A stretch of DNA of 64,000 nt, from contig NZ_SMAO01000003.1 of NCBI RefSeq assembly GCF_004342175.1, positions 62,001 to 126,000 on the forward strand, in the 5' to 3' direction. This DNA is from Thiobaca trueperi. Its GTDB lineage: Bacteria; Pseudomonadota; Gammaproteobacteria; Chromatiales; Chromatiaceae. The notes under the pieces were generated by a model. The model searched no databases. It worked only from the letters and a program-made list of their open reading frames with translations, and was not told where the DNA came from. This document shows positions 8,758 through 18,095 of this stretch, in pieces. How positions within the stretch are numbered: the first letter of the stretch is position 1; each line of letters starts with the position of its first letter. The position numbers and the translations under genes are program-made.

Positions 8758-9780
8758 TCATTTGCCCTTGGCTGGCGGGGGCGGTGGGTCGAACAGATCG
8801 GCGAGTCCTTCGAGTTCCTCCTGCGCGATCTCTTCCTCGGTGCGTGGCGGCGTGCTCCAGGCCGCTTCGACGGGGTCGTCTGGCTGGCTCGCTTCGGCCT
8901 TGCCCGGTGCCGGAGTGGCAGGCTTCGGAGCGGGTTCGTCGTCCGCTTCGATGTCATATTGCAGCGTCTCACCGAACACATCATCCAGATTGTCGGCGGA
9001 CGGCGACGCAGGCGGTTCATCCTGTCCCTCAGGCTCGTCCTGAGCATCGTCGAATAACAGCGCATCCAGATCCGCCGTGGACTTGCTGGCAGGCTCGGCC
9101 TTAATCTCGGGTTCAGGCTCGCTGACATCTGGACGGGCATCCGGCCTGTTTTGATCCAGTTCCAGCGTCTCTTCCTCCAGCGTCTCTTCCTCGAAGACGA
9201 TATCTGCCGCGATCACATCCTCTGCTGGTGCCGACGGCGGACTGGCTGGCGTCTCGGGCGGCGCCTGCGCTTTGTCGAAGGCGGCCATGTATTCGTCCAT
9301 CAACTGTTCGAGCGTCCGTTTCGTGTGTTCCAGCTCGGTGGCGAGTTGGGTCTTCTCGTGCTCAAGACTGCCGATCTGGCTGCCGATCTCGTCGGCAGGC
9401 ACCATCCCGCTCGGCGTCAGGCCCGCCCAGGGGGTCAGAACCTTGGTCAGTTCAGCCGGCAGATTCTTCAGCTTCTCGCCGTCGCGTTGCAGATAGAGAC
9501 TCAGCATGGCGCTGTAAAACGCCTGTTCGCGCTCGACATACGCATCGACCCTGGACTCCAGTTCCGCGCCTTCCAGACCGTAGGTCGATTGAAACAGGGT
9601 GGAGAGCGCATCGCGTCGCGAGACCTCGTTGTTCGCCAGTTCTTTGATCGCCGCATCGGCATGGGCGTGATCCGTCTGGAGCGATTGACGCTGCCGACGC
9701 AGCAGCACAAAGAGAATGGCCCAGGCCGCGAGGGCGAATTCAACCGTCAGGATCAGTCCGGCAATTTCGAGTGTGCTCAT
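8758..9780 (-). CDS. Membrane-anchored coiled-coil protein with acidic, proline-rich tail
   Basis: 340 residues. The start at 9780 (MSTLEIAGLIL) follows the VWA gene's stop by 17 bases and has an AAGG upstream. One transmembrane helix near the N-terminus (about residues 5-27) ends in basic residues (RRQRQ), then comes a long helical, coiled-coil-prone region and a low-complexity acidic/proline/alanine tail from about residue 190 (repeated EEETLEEETLE, PEPE, PPPPP). I do not recognise a named family. It is the last gene of the minus-strand cluster with a response regulator, a histidine kinase and a VWA protein, so a structural or scaffold role at the inner membrane is an inference. Confidence 0.7.
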   Translation of the reverse strand: MSTLEIAGLILTVEFALAAWAILFVLLRRQRQSLQTDHAHADAAIKELANNEVSRRDALSTLFQSTYGLEGAELESRVDAYVEREQAFYSAMLSLYLQRDGEKLKNLPAELTKVLTPWAGLTPSGMVPADEIGSQIGSLEHEKTQLATELEHTKRTLEQLMDEYMAAFDKAQAPPETPASPPSAPAEDVIAADIVFEEETLEEETLELDQNRPDARPDVSEPEPEIKAEPASKSTADLDALLFDDAQDEPEGQDEPPASPSADNLDDVFGETLQYDIEADDEPAPKPATPAPGKAEASQPDDPVEAAWSTPPRTEEEIAQEELEGLADLFDPPPPPAKGK

Positions 9781-9797
9781 GTCCGCTTCGCCTTTGC

Positions 9798-11624
9798 TTA
9801 CTTCGTCGCTGGCCGCTTGAGCAGCCACCAGGTCGGACCCAGCAGCAGGGCCAGGATGGCATTGCCACCGAGCAGATAGAGGCCGAGCGTGATCCAGGAG
9901 AGTCCGGTGCTGGCGGGTTCAGGTTCCGGCTCGGCGTGCGGGACGACGAAGTCGAAGATGACCTGTCCGGGGGCGGGCTCGAAACCGATGGATTCGCCAG
10001 TCAGGGTCCGTGCCGTCATGCGTCCCTTGATGCGGTATTCACCCGGTTTTGCGACTGGCAGCCGGAGAACCGGCGGGGTGTCGGTCATGGCCGGCAGATC
10101 GACCACGGTTTTGTATCCCTCCGGCCCTTCTACCAGCAGATAACCGAACAGGGTCTTGGGATCGATCAGGTCGGGTTCGGTGCCCAGGGTCAGGATCAGC
10201 GATGCCGTGGGCGCGGTGTCCGTCGGAGGCTCCTGGTCATAGCGGATGGTCACGGGCGGGCCGGCGATCTTGAAGCGTTTCATCGTCTGACGCTTGAAGG
10301 TGCCGCCATCAATGGTGACTTGCAGTTGATAGATGCCCGGCGCCAGCGTCTGCGTTTCCAGGTCGCCCATGTAGCGTTCGCTGTCCGGGGCCAGCGTCAG
10401 CGGCAGGTCGCTCGGCTGGGTGGCGGCGCCCGGTGGGGCTGGCGTGGCGGCGGCTCCGTTCTCGCTGGCGGGTGCCTGTTCCGGGGTCTTGTTGACGACC
10501 TCGGTTTGCCCGGCTGCCGGAGCCGGTTCGCCGGCGGCGATGTCCGTCAGGCCGGCTTTGGCGGTCAGCAGCTCCAGCAGATCGCGTCGGGTCAGGGGCT
10601 GCTGATGGTCGGTCAGCCAGGTCTCGATACGCAGGGTGTCGCCAGCGCGCAGCGAATTCGGCAGCGGGCCAAGCCCGACCCCCATGTCCGTCACCACGGC
10701 CACGCGATTATCGGGATCCGAGATGCCCTTGAGCCGCCAGCGACCCGGCTTGGGGTTGGGCAGCGTGACCAGATCGTAGCCGGCCTCGGCACGCCAGACG
10801 CCGCCTTCAGGCAGGCGCGTGGCGGAGATGGTTTCACCGCCGGGAGCCACCAGTTTGGTCGGCTCGGTCTGGCCCTCCTCACGGAAGGCCAGCAGGGTGA
10901 ACTCGGACACCTGATCGTCGATCTCGAAACGGTTGCCCTCCAGCGGGACCGTCGTCGGCGCGGCGGTCTGTTCCAGCATGCGCAGAAAGACCCGTTGCAG
11001 CTCGTCCGCATCCTTGGCGGATTCCATCCAGCCGCCGGTTTCCTTCGCCAGCAGACGCATGAGCTGGGTATCGACCTGATCCGAGAGCGCGATGCCGTGC
11101 ACCTTGATCTTGGCGGCCTTGAGGCGTTCCAACTGTTCGCCGAGGATACGTGCGCGGGAGGCGACGCTTTTATCCGCCTCTTTGGCGACATCGACCAGAC
11201 CATCGGTCAGCACGATGAGATGACGCTCGCGGGTCTCGTCCGGCTTGTCCCAGCCAGCGGTCGCCGCATTGATCGCCTGTTCGATGTCGGTGAACAGACC
11301 GCGTGAGTGGATGCGGTCGAGTCGGGCGCGCGTCCGGGTCTTCCATTTGTCGTCGATCCTGCCGGGCGGGGCCAGCACTTCGACCTTTTCGGCAAACAGC
11401 CAGATACCGGCCTCGGCGCCGGCTGGCAGCAGCTCGTTCACCAGTCGCAGGGCCGGGACACGCAGATTCTGCGGGTCGGTCTGGCGCATGCTGCCGGAGA
11501 CATCGATCAGGATGCGGACATCGGGGGTAGCGGCGAACAGCGGGCCGGCAGCCGCCAGCAGTCCGAGCAGCAGGAGCGCAAACAGCGATGGGCGGAGCGG
11601 ATCAAAACAGGGACGTATCGTCAT
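9798..11624 (-). CDS. VWA-domain protein with signal peptide and C-terminal membrane anchor
   Basis: 608 residues. An N-terminal hydrophobic signal is followed immediately by a von Willebrand factor A domain with an intact MIDAS motif D41-V-S-G-S45 (ILIDVSGSM) and a later LTDGL loop. The middle is beta-rich and the end is one transmembrane helix (GLYLLGGNAILALLLGP) with a short basic tail. The layout resembles a gammaproteobacterial family of VWA proteins of unknown function (TIGR03503-like). VWA domains bind metal-dependent protein ligands, here probably in the periplasm. It sits between the kinase gene (62 bases upstream) and the coiled-coil membrane gene (17 bases downstream), so the four genes look like one operon. 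Confidence 0.82.
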   Translation of the reverse strand: MTIRPCFDPLRPSLFALLLLGLLAAAGPLFAATPDVRILIDVSGSMRQTDPQNLRVPALRLVNELLPAGAEAGIWLFAEKVEVLAPPGRIDDKWKTRTRARLDRIHSRGLFTDIEQAINAATAGWDKPDETRERHLIVLTDGLVDVAKEADKSVASRARILGEQLERLKAAKIKVHGIALSDQVDTQLMRLLAKETGGWMESAKDADELQRVFLRMLEQTAAPTTVPLEGNRFEIDDQVSEFTLLAFREEGQTEPTKLVAPGGETISATRLPEGGVWRAEAGYDLVTLPNPKPGRWRLKGISDPDNRVAVVTDMGVGLGPLPNSLRAGDTLRIETWLTDHQQPLTRRDLLELLTAKAGLTDIAAGEPAPAAGQTEVVNKTPEQAPASENGAAATPAPPGAATQPSDLPLTLAPDSERYMGDLETQTLAPGIYQLQVTIDGGTFKRQTMKRFKIAGPPVTIRYDQEPPTDTAPTASLILTLGTEPDLIDPKTLFGYLLVEGPEGYKTVVDLPAMTDTPPVLRLPVAKPGEYRIKGRMTARTLTGESIGFEPAPGQVIFDFVVPHAEPEPEPASTGLSWITLGLYLLGGNAILALLLGPTWWLLKRPATK

Positions 11625-11686
11625 GGGCGCCAGCCGGTTTGGCAGTAATGAAGTCGTTGCGCGGTGTCAGAAGCGCGGATAGCCGT

Positions 11687-12361
11687 TCACGGCAGCCACA
11701 ATTCCAGGCAGCCGCCCGGCAGGACGTGACCATTGCGCAGCCGCAGCCGTCCGGTTCTGCCGGCGGTTCTGTGCAGTTGTGCAATCTGGGAGGCAAAGTA
11801 GAGTCCGAGCCGGGTGCGGCTGGGATTCTCCGCCTCCTGCACCGATACCGGGGCATCGGTCAGCCACTGTGGCAGATTGCCCGGAAAGCCGGTGCCATCG
11901 TCCTCGACCCGAATCACCAGATAGCCCGCCTCCTCTTCGGCACTGAGCAGAATGTTCGCGCGCGCATAGCGGCGTGCGTTGCCGATGGTGCTTTCGAGCA
12001 CGCTGCGAACCAGTTCTGTGTCGAAATAGCCGCTCAGTGCCGGGTCGCAGCGATAACTCAGATCGAGATTGAGCGCGCGGCAGACGGACTGCGTGTCGGC
12101 GATCACCTCGTCGAAAAAATCCTCCATGTTCTGCTCGGTGACGCGGACCGCAAGCTGTTCGTGACCCAGCCGATAGAGAGTCAGCAGTTGGATCAGATTG
12201 CTGTTGGCCCGCTGCGCTTCATGTCGCAGGATCTGCGCCTGACGGGGATCGGCAAGATGATTGTTGGGGTCGTCGATCAGTTCGTCGAGATTGTTGAGGA
12301 TGACGCCGAGCGAGTTTTTGATATCGTGGATGGACAGTGCAAGGATGTCGGAGAAATCCAT
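11687..12361 (-). CDS. Small soluble histidine kinase without a sensor domain
   Basis: 224 residues. The H-box is SIHDIKNSLGVILNNLDEL near residues 10-28 and the N-box is ESTIGNARRYA; the ATP lid has DDGTGFP and the G2-type GLYFA. There is no transmembrane or sensory segment, so the signal must come through a partner. The gene starts 15 bases after the REC-TPR response-regulator gene ends, so the two are likely cognate. The catalytic domain is compact but keeps all boxes. Confidence 0.85.
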   Translation of the reverse strand: MDFSDILALSIHDIKNSLGVILNNLDELIDDPNNHLADPRQAQILRHEAQRANSNLIQLLTLYRLGHEQLAVRVTEQNMEDFFDEVIADTQSVCRALNLDLSYRCDPALSGYFDTELVRSVLESTIGNARRYARANILLSAEEEAGYLVIRVEDDGTGFPGNLPQWLTDAPVSVQEAENPSRTRLGLYFASQIAQLHRTAGRTGRLRLRNGHVLPGGCLELWLP

Positions 12362-12376
12362 GATGACCTTTGTGGC

Positions 12377-13990
12377 TCAGGTTTGGGGCGTGAGTTTGCG
12401 CAGGCGGGACGTGACCTCGGCCAGTCGCCAGTCCTGTGGGGCGAGCGCATGCAGCCGCTCCACATAGCGGCGAACGGCGAGCAGATCCTCGGCGGTCGCC
12501 CCCAGCTTTTCCATCTTCATGATGCAGGCCTTGGCGGCGTTGAGATTGATGGTCTTGTTGCCCGGCATCTCTTCGCAGGCTTCGTGCAGCAGTGCGATGG
12601 CGGCGTCGAATTCGCCCTCTTTGATCAGGCGCACGCCCCTGTTGTTGGTCGTGACGACACGCTTCTGGATCTCGCGGATCGCGGTTTCGGCATCGTAATC
12701 CACTCCGGCTTCGCGGCAGGTCTGCACGATTTCCATGAGGAACTCATCGTCGTCATGGTTGTTGGCGATGGCCTTGTGGAGCAGCCGGGCGGCCTTGTCC
12801 TGCTCACCCAGTTGCGCGCAGGTCTTGGCCATCTCCAGGCCGAGTCTGGAGTGAGACGTCTCGCCGAATTCAGCCATCGCCTGTTCCGCCGCACGCAGCG
12901 CCTCAGTGGCGCCCGCCATATCGCCCTGGCTCTGTTTGACGATGGCGGTGGCGGTGGCCTTGTAGAAGGCGGTTTCGGGATTGCCGGCAAAGACCTTGCC
13001 GATCTCGCCGATGATCTTCAGCGCCTCGCCATGTTTGTTGTTCGCCGACTTGGATTTGGCCAGTCCGGCAAAGAGCGACGGGTGGTTGAGCACTGAATGT
13101 CGGGCCAGGTTCACGGCCTGACCGAAAGCGATCTCGGCCTCCGGGCCATGGCTGTTGTTCAGTGCCAGTTCACCCAGCATCTGCTGGCGCTTGAGACCGC
13201 GCGGCGAAAGTTTGACCGCCCTGCGCAGCGTGGCCTCGGCCTCGGCGAACTGTTGCAGCGTCGTCTGGCTTCGGGCCAGCCAGTCATAGGCGGCGATCAA
13301 ATCGCGATCCGTTTCGAGCAGTTCTCTGAACACCTCCTGGGCCTCGGCGTAGCGTTTTTTGCCAAACAGCGATCTGCCCATCCCCAGGCGCGCCCAGACG
13401 ATCTCGCGTCCGGCAAGCACCTGCTCGCAGATCGCCATGGCGTCGTCGTAGCGATGGGCGGCGAGACAGATCTCCGCCTTGAGCTTGAAAAGCTCCGACA
13501 GGTTTTTGGGTGCGGCGGCGATGAGTGCATCCAGCTCCGCAATGGCGGCGCCATAGTCCTTGGCGACCAGTGCCTTATCGACCTTGCTCAGATGGGCCTT
13601 GCGCTCGAACAGTTTGTCGAGACGGTTCTTGAGCAGATCCTTGGTGAAGGGCTTGGCCAGATAGCTGTCGGGCGCGTACTCGACCGCGCCCATGACCATG
13701 TCGCGCGCGTTCTCCGCCGTGACCATGATGAAGATGCTGTCGACCCCGAGCAGGAGACGGTGCCGGGCCTCCTCCAGCACCTGCTGGCCGTCCTTGCCCG
13801 GACCCAGGTTGTAGTCGCACAGCACCACGTCATAGTGCTTGATCTGCATCTGCGTGATGGCGTCGTTGCCGTCACGCGCCTGATCGATCCTGTTGACGCC
13901 GAGCGAGCGCAGGATGCTGCGGATGGCCGCGCGCATGTCGGGGAAGTCGTCAATGACCAGATAATTCTTGTCGGCAAATGCTTGCGCCAT
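12377..13990 (-). CDS. Response regulator with TPR-repeat output domain
   Basis: 537 residues. The receiver domain (1-125) has acidic pocket D14/D15, phospho-acceptor D59 (LCDYN), T91 and K113 (AKPF). No DNA-binding domain follows; instead a long array of tetratricopeptide repeats fills about residues 135-530, implying output by protein-protein contact. It heads the operon with the cytosolic kinase, the VWA protein and the coiled-coil membrane protein. The working model (inference) is phosphorylation-controlled assembly on a membrane VWA complex. Confidence 0.88.
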   Translation of the reverse strand: MAQAFADKNYLVIDDFPDMRAAIRSILRSLGVNRIDQARDGNDAITQMQIKHYDVVLCDYNLGPGKDGQQVLEEARHRLLLGVDSIFIMVTAENARDMVMGAVEYAPDSYLAKPFTKDLLKNRLDKLFERKAHLSKVDKALVAKDYGAAIAELDALIAAAPKNLSELFKLKAEICLAAHRYDDAMAICEQVLAGREIVWARLGMGRSLFGKKRYAEAQEVFRELLETDRDLIAAYDWLARSQTTLQQFAEAEATLRRAVKLSPRGLKRQQMLGELALNNSHGPEAEIAFGQAVNLARHSVLNHPSLFAGLAKSKSANNKHGEALKIIGEIGKVFAGNPETAFYKATATAIVKQSQGDMAGATEALRAAEQAMAEFGETSHSRLGLEMAKTCAQLGEQDKAARLLHKAIANNHDDDEFLMEIVQTCREAGVDYDAETAIREIQKRVVTTNNRGVRLIKEGEFDAAIALLHEACEEMPGNKTINLNAAKACIMKMEKLGATAEDLLAVRRYVERLHALAPQDWRLAEVTSRLRKLTPQT

Positions 13991-14066
13991 CTTGCTGCGT
14001 CCCGTGCGCCTGGAAAAGTTGCTCTGCCCCGATGGCCGGTGGTGTCGATGCTAACCCTCTGCGTCC

Positions 14067-15380
14067 TCAATCATCAAGACGATTTGTATCCGAGGCCGCC
14101 AGTTCGCGCGCGATGGCGCGGTAGCCGATGTCGCGCCGACAGAAGCCGCCGTCCCAATGGATGCGGTCCACGCGCTGATAGGCCAGTCCTTGCGCCGCCG
14201 AGACCGTCTCGCCGAGCGCGGTCACGCAGAGCACACGCCCGCCGCTGGTCAGAATCCGCCCGTTTTCCAGTCGGGTGCCGGCATGGAAGACCCTGGTTTC
14301 TCCGCCGGGCGTCTCATCCAGTCCCTCAATGGGGCGGCCTGTCGCATAGTCGTCCGGATAGCCCCCGGCTGCCATGACCACGCCCAGCGCCGGGCGCGGA
14401 TCCCAGTCGGCATGAATCTCGCCAAGCCGTCCCGCAATCGCGGCCAGACAGAGCGCGACCAGATCCGAGCGCAGACGCAGCAGCAGCGGCTGGGTCTCGG
14501 GGTCGCCCAGCCGGCAGTTGAACTCCAGCACCTTCGGCGTGCCGTCCGGGGCGATCATGAGCCCGGCGTAGAGGAAACCGCGATAACGGATGCCCTCGGC
14601 GGCCAGTCCGGCGACCGTCGGGCGCATCACCTCGGCCATGATCCGCTCATGGATCGCCGGGGTCACGATGGGGGCCGGCGAATAGGCGCCCATGCCGCCG
14701 GTGTTCGGCCCCCGGTCGCCGTCATCGCGTGCCTTGTGGTCCTGCGAGCTGGCGAAGGGCAGGATGTCCATCCCATCGACCATGACGATGAAGCTGGCCT
14801 CCTCGCCAGTGAGGAATTCCTCGATCACGACTCGCGCGCCAGCCTGACCGAAGCGGCCCGCACCCAGCATGTCGCGCACCGCCGACTCCGCCGTCGCCAG
14901 ATCCTCGGCCAGGATGACGCCCTTGCCGGCAGCCAGCCCATCGGCCTTGATGACGATGGGTGCGCCGACCTGACGCAGATAGTCGAGTGCCGGCTCCAGC
15001 TCGGTGAAGACGCCATAGGCCGCCGTGGGGATGGCGTGCCGGGCGAGAAAGTCCTTGGCGAACGCCTTGGATCCTTCGAGTTGAGCGGCCTTCTGGCGCG
15101 GACCGAAACAGGGCAGACCGGCGGCCTCGAAGGCATCGACGACCCCGGCGACCAGCGGCACCTCGGGGCCGACGATGGTCAGTCCGATGGATTGCTCGGT
15201 GGCGAAACGCACCAGCGCCGGGATGTCATCGACAGCGATGGGGACGTTTTCCACGCCCGGTTCGCGTGCGGTTCCGCCATTACCGGGGGCGACGAAGACC
15301 TGCTCCGCCAGCGGTGACTGCGTCGCTTTCCACGCCAGTGCGTGCTCGCGCCCGCCGCTGCCAATGATCAGGATCTTCAT
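14067..15380 (-). CDS. purD: Phosphoribosylamine-glycine ligase (GARS)
   Basis: 437 residues from the ATG at 15380 (MKILIIGSGGREHALAWK), the standard PurD start; an in-frame ATG at 15395 adds five residues. The enzyme joins glycine to phosphoribosylamine using ATP in purine synthesis. ATP-grasp landmarks are visible: KADGLAAGKGV, EEFLTGEEASF, the block around residue 205 containing QDHKARDDGD, and FNCRLGDPETQ. The length is normal. purH lies 1.1 kb upstream on the same strand with lpxA between, an interrupted version of the common purH-purD order. Confidence 0.95.
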   Translation of the reverse strand: MKILIIGSGGREHALAWKATQSPLAEQVFVAPGNGGTAREPGVENVPIAVDDIPALVRFATEQSIGLTIVGPEVPLVAGVVDAFEAAGLPCFGPRQKAAQLEGSKAFAKDFLARHAIPTAAYGVFTELEPALDYLRQVGAPIVIKADGLAAGKGVILAEDLATAESAVRDMLGAGRFGQAGARVVIEEFLTGEEASFIVMVDGMDILPFASSQDHKARDDGDRGPNTGGMGAYSPAPIVTPAIHERIMAEVMRPTVAGLAAEGIRYRGFLYAGLMIAPDGTPKVLEFNCRLGDPETQPLLLRLRSDLVALCLAAIAGRLGEIHADWDPRPALGVVMAAGGYPDDYATGRPIEGLDETPGGETRVFHAGTRLENGRILTSGGRVLCVTALGETVSAAQGLAYQRVDRIHWDGGFCRRDIGYRAIARELAASDTNRLDD

Positions 15381-15410
15381 GGGGATTGCGTTCATGCTCG
15401 GGGCTCGAAT

Positions 15411-15450
15411 AGACAGGATTAACAGGATTTTTCAGGATGGACAGGATTGC
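15411..15450. repeat. CAGGATT-type dispersed repeat cluster
   Basis: Four spaced copies of CAGGAT(T), mostly as ACAGGATT separated by 1-6 bases, lie in the purD-lpxA gap. The same unit recurs at 32491-32545, 35519-35533, 42391-42602 and 63763-63790, always outside or at the very end of genes. Confidence 0.75.
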
Positions 15451-15505
15451 AAATCCGCATGCGTCAGGGGCGATCTGGTCTGGGGTGACGTGGCGATGCC
15501 GGGTG

Positions 15506-16282
15506 TCAGCCGAATGAAATCAAGCCGCGCCGGCTCGACTGGATGAACTGCACGATGTGGTCTGTCTCGGGTCCGGGATACTCCCGTTCGGCGCGCACCA
15601 GCGCCTCGGCCAGCCGCAGTCCCGAGCGCAGTACCAGCCGATAGACCGCCTTGATCCGGTTGCGCTGTTCCTGATTGAAGCCGTTGCGTTTCAGTCCGAC
15701 CAGATTGAGCCCGAGCATCCGCGCCCGGTGTCCGTCGGCCAGCGCGAAAGGCGGCACGTCCTGGGCCACGCCGGTCACGCCCGCGACCATCGCATAGGAG
15801 CCGATCCGGCAGAACTGATGCACCGCGACCTGACCGGAAAGAAAGACGCCGTCCTCCACCTCGACATGACCGGCGAGTGTGGCGGTATTGGCGAAGACAT
15901 TGCGATCACCGACGATGCAGTCATGTCCGGCGTGCGAGAAGGCCATCCAGTAATTGTCATGGCCGATGCGGCTTCCTTCCTCGGATTTGATGCCGCAACT
16001 GATGTTGACGTTTTCCTTGAAATGATTGCGGTCGCCGATGACCAGCGGGCGGGCCTTGTCGGGCGTAAAGGTCAGATCCTGGGGCTCGGAACCGAGCGTC
16101 ACGCCATGACAGACACGGTTGTGCGCACCCATCCGCGTGGCGCCGAAGATACGCACGCAGCTCTCGATACGGCAACCCTCGCCGATCACCGCCCCGGACT
16201 CGATGATTGAATAGGGACCGACCGTGACCGATTCATGGAGTTGGGCGCCATCTTCGATGATGGCAGTGGGGTGGATGTTCAT
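15506..16282 (-). CDS. lpxA: Acyl-ACP-UDP-N-acetylglucosamine O-acyltransferase (LpxA), isolated copy
   Basis: 258 residues from [13 protein letters not shown], with repeated hexapeptides of a left-handed beta-helix. The catalytic-histidine region reads AFSHAGHDC, and AVHQFCRIG plus the C-terminal GLKRNGF match LpxA, which adds a hydroxyacyl chain to UDP-GlcNAc as the first lipid A step. In most gammaproteobacteria lpxA sits in lpxD-fabZ-lpxA-lpxB; here it stands alone between purD and purH. Compared with the usual sequence it has SHAGHDC rather than AHIAHDC. It could be a paralogue with different acyl or sugar preference. The start is flanked by an 87-bp repeat beginning at 16288. Confidence 0.85.
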   Translation of the reverse strand: MNIHPTAIIEDGAQLHESVTVGPYSIIESGAVIGEGCRIESCVRIFGATRMGAHNRVCHGVTLGSEPQDLTFTPDKARPLVIGDRNHFKENVNISCGIKSEEGSRIGHDNYWMAFSHAGHDCIVGDRNVFANTATLAGHVEVEDGVFLSGQVAVHQFCRIGSYAMVAGVTGVAQDVPPFALADGHRARMLGLNLVGLKRNGFNQEQRNRIKAVYRLVLRSGLRLAEALVRAEREYPGPETDHIVQFIQSSRRGLISFG

Positions 16283-16287
16283 TGACA

Positions 16288-16374
16288 TTGAACCGCGCCT
16301 GCTGTGACCCGCTGGCCGTGCATGTTGGCGCGATTCTGCTGCAACCAACAGGCGGTGGCGCTGGCGCGGTTCAA
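16288..16374. repeat. 87-bp covarying inverted-repeat element (copy A)
   Basis: Bounded by a perfect 12-bp inverted repeat, TTGAACCGCGCC at 16288-16299 and GGCGCGGTTCAA at 16363-16374. It sits just upstream of lpxA and is in tandem with copy B, separated by a 22-base AT-rich spacer (16375-16396). The interior shares no obvious sequence with other copies but has the same length. Confidence 0.8.
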
Positions 16375-16396
16375 GATTTTAATTCGATTCATTTTA

Positions 16397-16483
16397 TTGA
16401 GCCGCGTTGCGCCATTGGTGATGGGTTGGTGAGAGATCGATCACATCCATCAAGGATGCAGATTGCATCAGGTCGCGGCTCAA
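16397..16483. repeat. 87-bp covarying inverted-repeat element (copy B)
   Basis: Bounded by TTGAGCCGCG (16397-16406) and CGCGGCTCAA (16474-16483), perfect over 10 bp and differing from copy A by a paired change (A to G on one arm, T to C on the other). Its right arm contains the purH stop codon (16480-16482). Three internal hairpins are possible: CCAT/ATGG at 16412-16424, GTGA/TCAC at 16429-16444 and GATGCA/TGCATC at 16455-16469. Confidence 0.8.
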
Positions 16484-18051
16484 TGCCTGAAATGCCGCAT
16501 CCCGGTGAAGACCATCGCCATGCCATGCTCGTTGGCGGCGGCGATGACCTCCTCGTCACGCATTGAGCCGCCGGGCTGGATGACCGCCGTGATGCCGGCC
16601 TCGGCGGCCTGATCGATGCCGTCGCGGAAGGGGAAGAAGGCATCGGACGCCATGACCGCGCCAGCGACCGCAAGCCCCGCCTGTTCGGCCTTGATGCGGG
16701 CGATGCGCGCCGAGTTGACCCGGCTCATCTGGCCTGCGCCGACGCCGATGGTCATGCGCTCGCGACCGTAGACGATGGCGTTGGACTTGACGAATTTGGC
16801 GACGCGCCAGGTAAAGAGCAGATCGGTCATTTCCTGTTCGGTCGGGACGCGCTCGGTCACGGCGCGGATGTCGGCGCTGAGTCGCAGATCCGCATCCTGA
16901 ACCAGCAGACCGCCGTTGACCCGCTTGAAATCGAGCCGATGAAGCGACTCGCTGTGCCAGTCACCGCATTCCAGCAGACGCACGTTCTGCTTGGCGGCAA
17001 CCGCCGCGCGGGCGGTCTCGGAGACGCGCGGGGCGATGATGACCTCGACGAACTGACGCGCGACGATGGCGCTTGCGGTCTCGCCGTCCAGCTCGCCATT
17101 GAAGGCGATGATGCCGCCGAAGGCCGATTCGGGATCGGTCTGGTAGGCGCGGTCATAGGCTTCGAGCAGGCTGGCGCCGAAGGCGACGCCGCAGGGATTG
17201 GCGTGCTTGACGATGACGCAGGCCGGTGCCTCGCCGAACTGTTTGACGCATTCGAGCGCCGCGTCGGTGTCGGCGATGTTGTTGTAAGAGAGTTCCTTGC
17301 CCTGAATCTGACGCGCGGTGGCGATCCCCGACTCGGCGATGTCATGCTCGACATAGAAGGCCGCGTGCTGATGCGGATTCTCGCCATAGCGCATCGACTG
17401 CTGGCGCTTGAACTGAAGGCTGAGTGTGCGCGGGAAAGCGGTCTCCGCGCCAGTCTCGGTGCCGTTCTCGGCGCGGGCGCTCAGATAATTGGCGATGGCG
17501 CCGTCGTAGCGTGCGGTGTGCTCGAAGACCTTGGCCGCCAGATCGAAACGGGTGGCCTCGCTGACACCGCCCTGTTCGGCCATTTCGGTCAGCACCCGCG
17601 CATAATCGGCGGCATCGACCACCACGGTGACGCTGGCATGATTCTTCGCCGCTGCGCGCAGCATGGTCGGGCCGCCGATGTCGATGTTCTCGATGGCGGT
17701 CGGCAGATCGCAGTCGGATCTGGCGACTGTCTGCTCGAAGGGATAGAGGTTGACCACGACCAGATCGATGGGCTGGATCGCGTGGTCCGCCATCACCTGA
17801 TCATCGATCCCGCGCCGGCCCAGGATGCCGCCGTGGATGCGCGGGTGCAGGGTCTTGACACGCCCGTCCATCATTTCAGGAAAGCCGGTGAAGTCGGAGA
17901 CCTCGATGACCGGAATACCCTGCTCGGCAAGCAGCCGGGCGGTGCCGCCGGTGGAGAGGATCTCGACCCCCCGGGCGGCAAGCGTCCGGGCGAAATCGAC
18001 CAGACCGGTCTTGTCGGAAACGCTGATCAGGGCGCGTTGAATGGCTTGCAT
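16480..18051 (-). CDS. purH: Bifunctional AICAR formyltransferase / IMP cyclohydrolase
   Basis: 523 residues, normal for PurH, which performs the last two steps to IMP. The N-terminal cyclohydrolase (MGS-like) domain begins [13 protein letters not shown] and carries [10 protein letters not shown]. The C-terminal transformylase domain has LRYGENPHQ-like [19 protein letters not shown] and, near the end, [10 protein letters not shown] with the substrate-loop IQPGGSMRD. The stop codon lies within the right arm of an 87-bp repeat. It is 44 bases downstream of fis on the same strand, so dusB-fis-purH may be one transcript. Confidence 0.96.
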   Translation of the reverse strand: MQAIQRALISVSDKTGLVDFARTLAARGVEILSTGGTARLLAEQGIPVIEVSDFTGFPEMMDGRVKTLHPRIHGGILGRRGIDDQVMADHAIQPIDLVVVNLYPFEQTVARSDCDLPTAIENIDIGGPTMLRAAAKNHASVTVVVDAADYARVLTEMAEQGGVSEATRFDLAAKVFEHTARYDGAIANYLSARAENGTETGAETAFPRTLSLQFKRQQSMRYGENPHQHAAFYVEHDIAESGIATARQIQGKELSYNNIADTDAALECVKQFGEAPACVIVKHANPCGVAFGASLLEAYDRAYQTDPESAFGGIIAFNGELDGETASAIVARQFVEVIIAPRVSETARAAVAAKQNVRLLECGDWHSESLHRLDFKRVNGGLLVQDADLRLSADIRAVTERVPTEQEMTDLLFTWRVAKFVKSNAIVYGRERMTIGVGAGQMSRVNSARIARIKAEQAGLAVAGAVMASDAFFPFRDGIDQAAEAGITAVIQPGGSMRDEEVIAAANEHGMAMVFTGMRHFRH

Positions 18052-18095
18052 TGATTTGATCCGGGGCTTGGGTTTATGAATTCAGTCGTGAGTCG

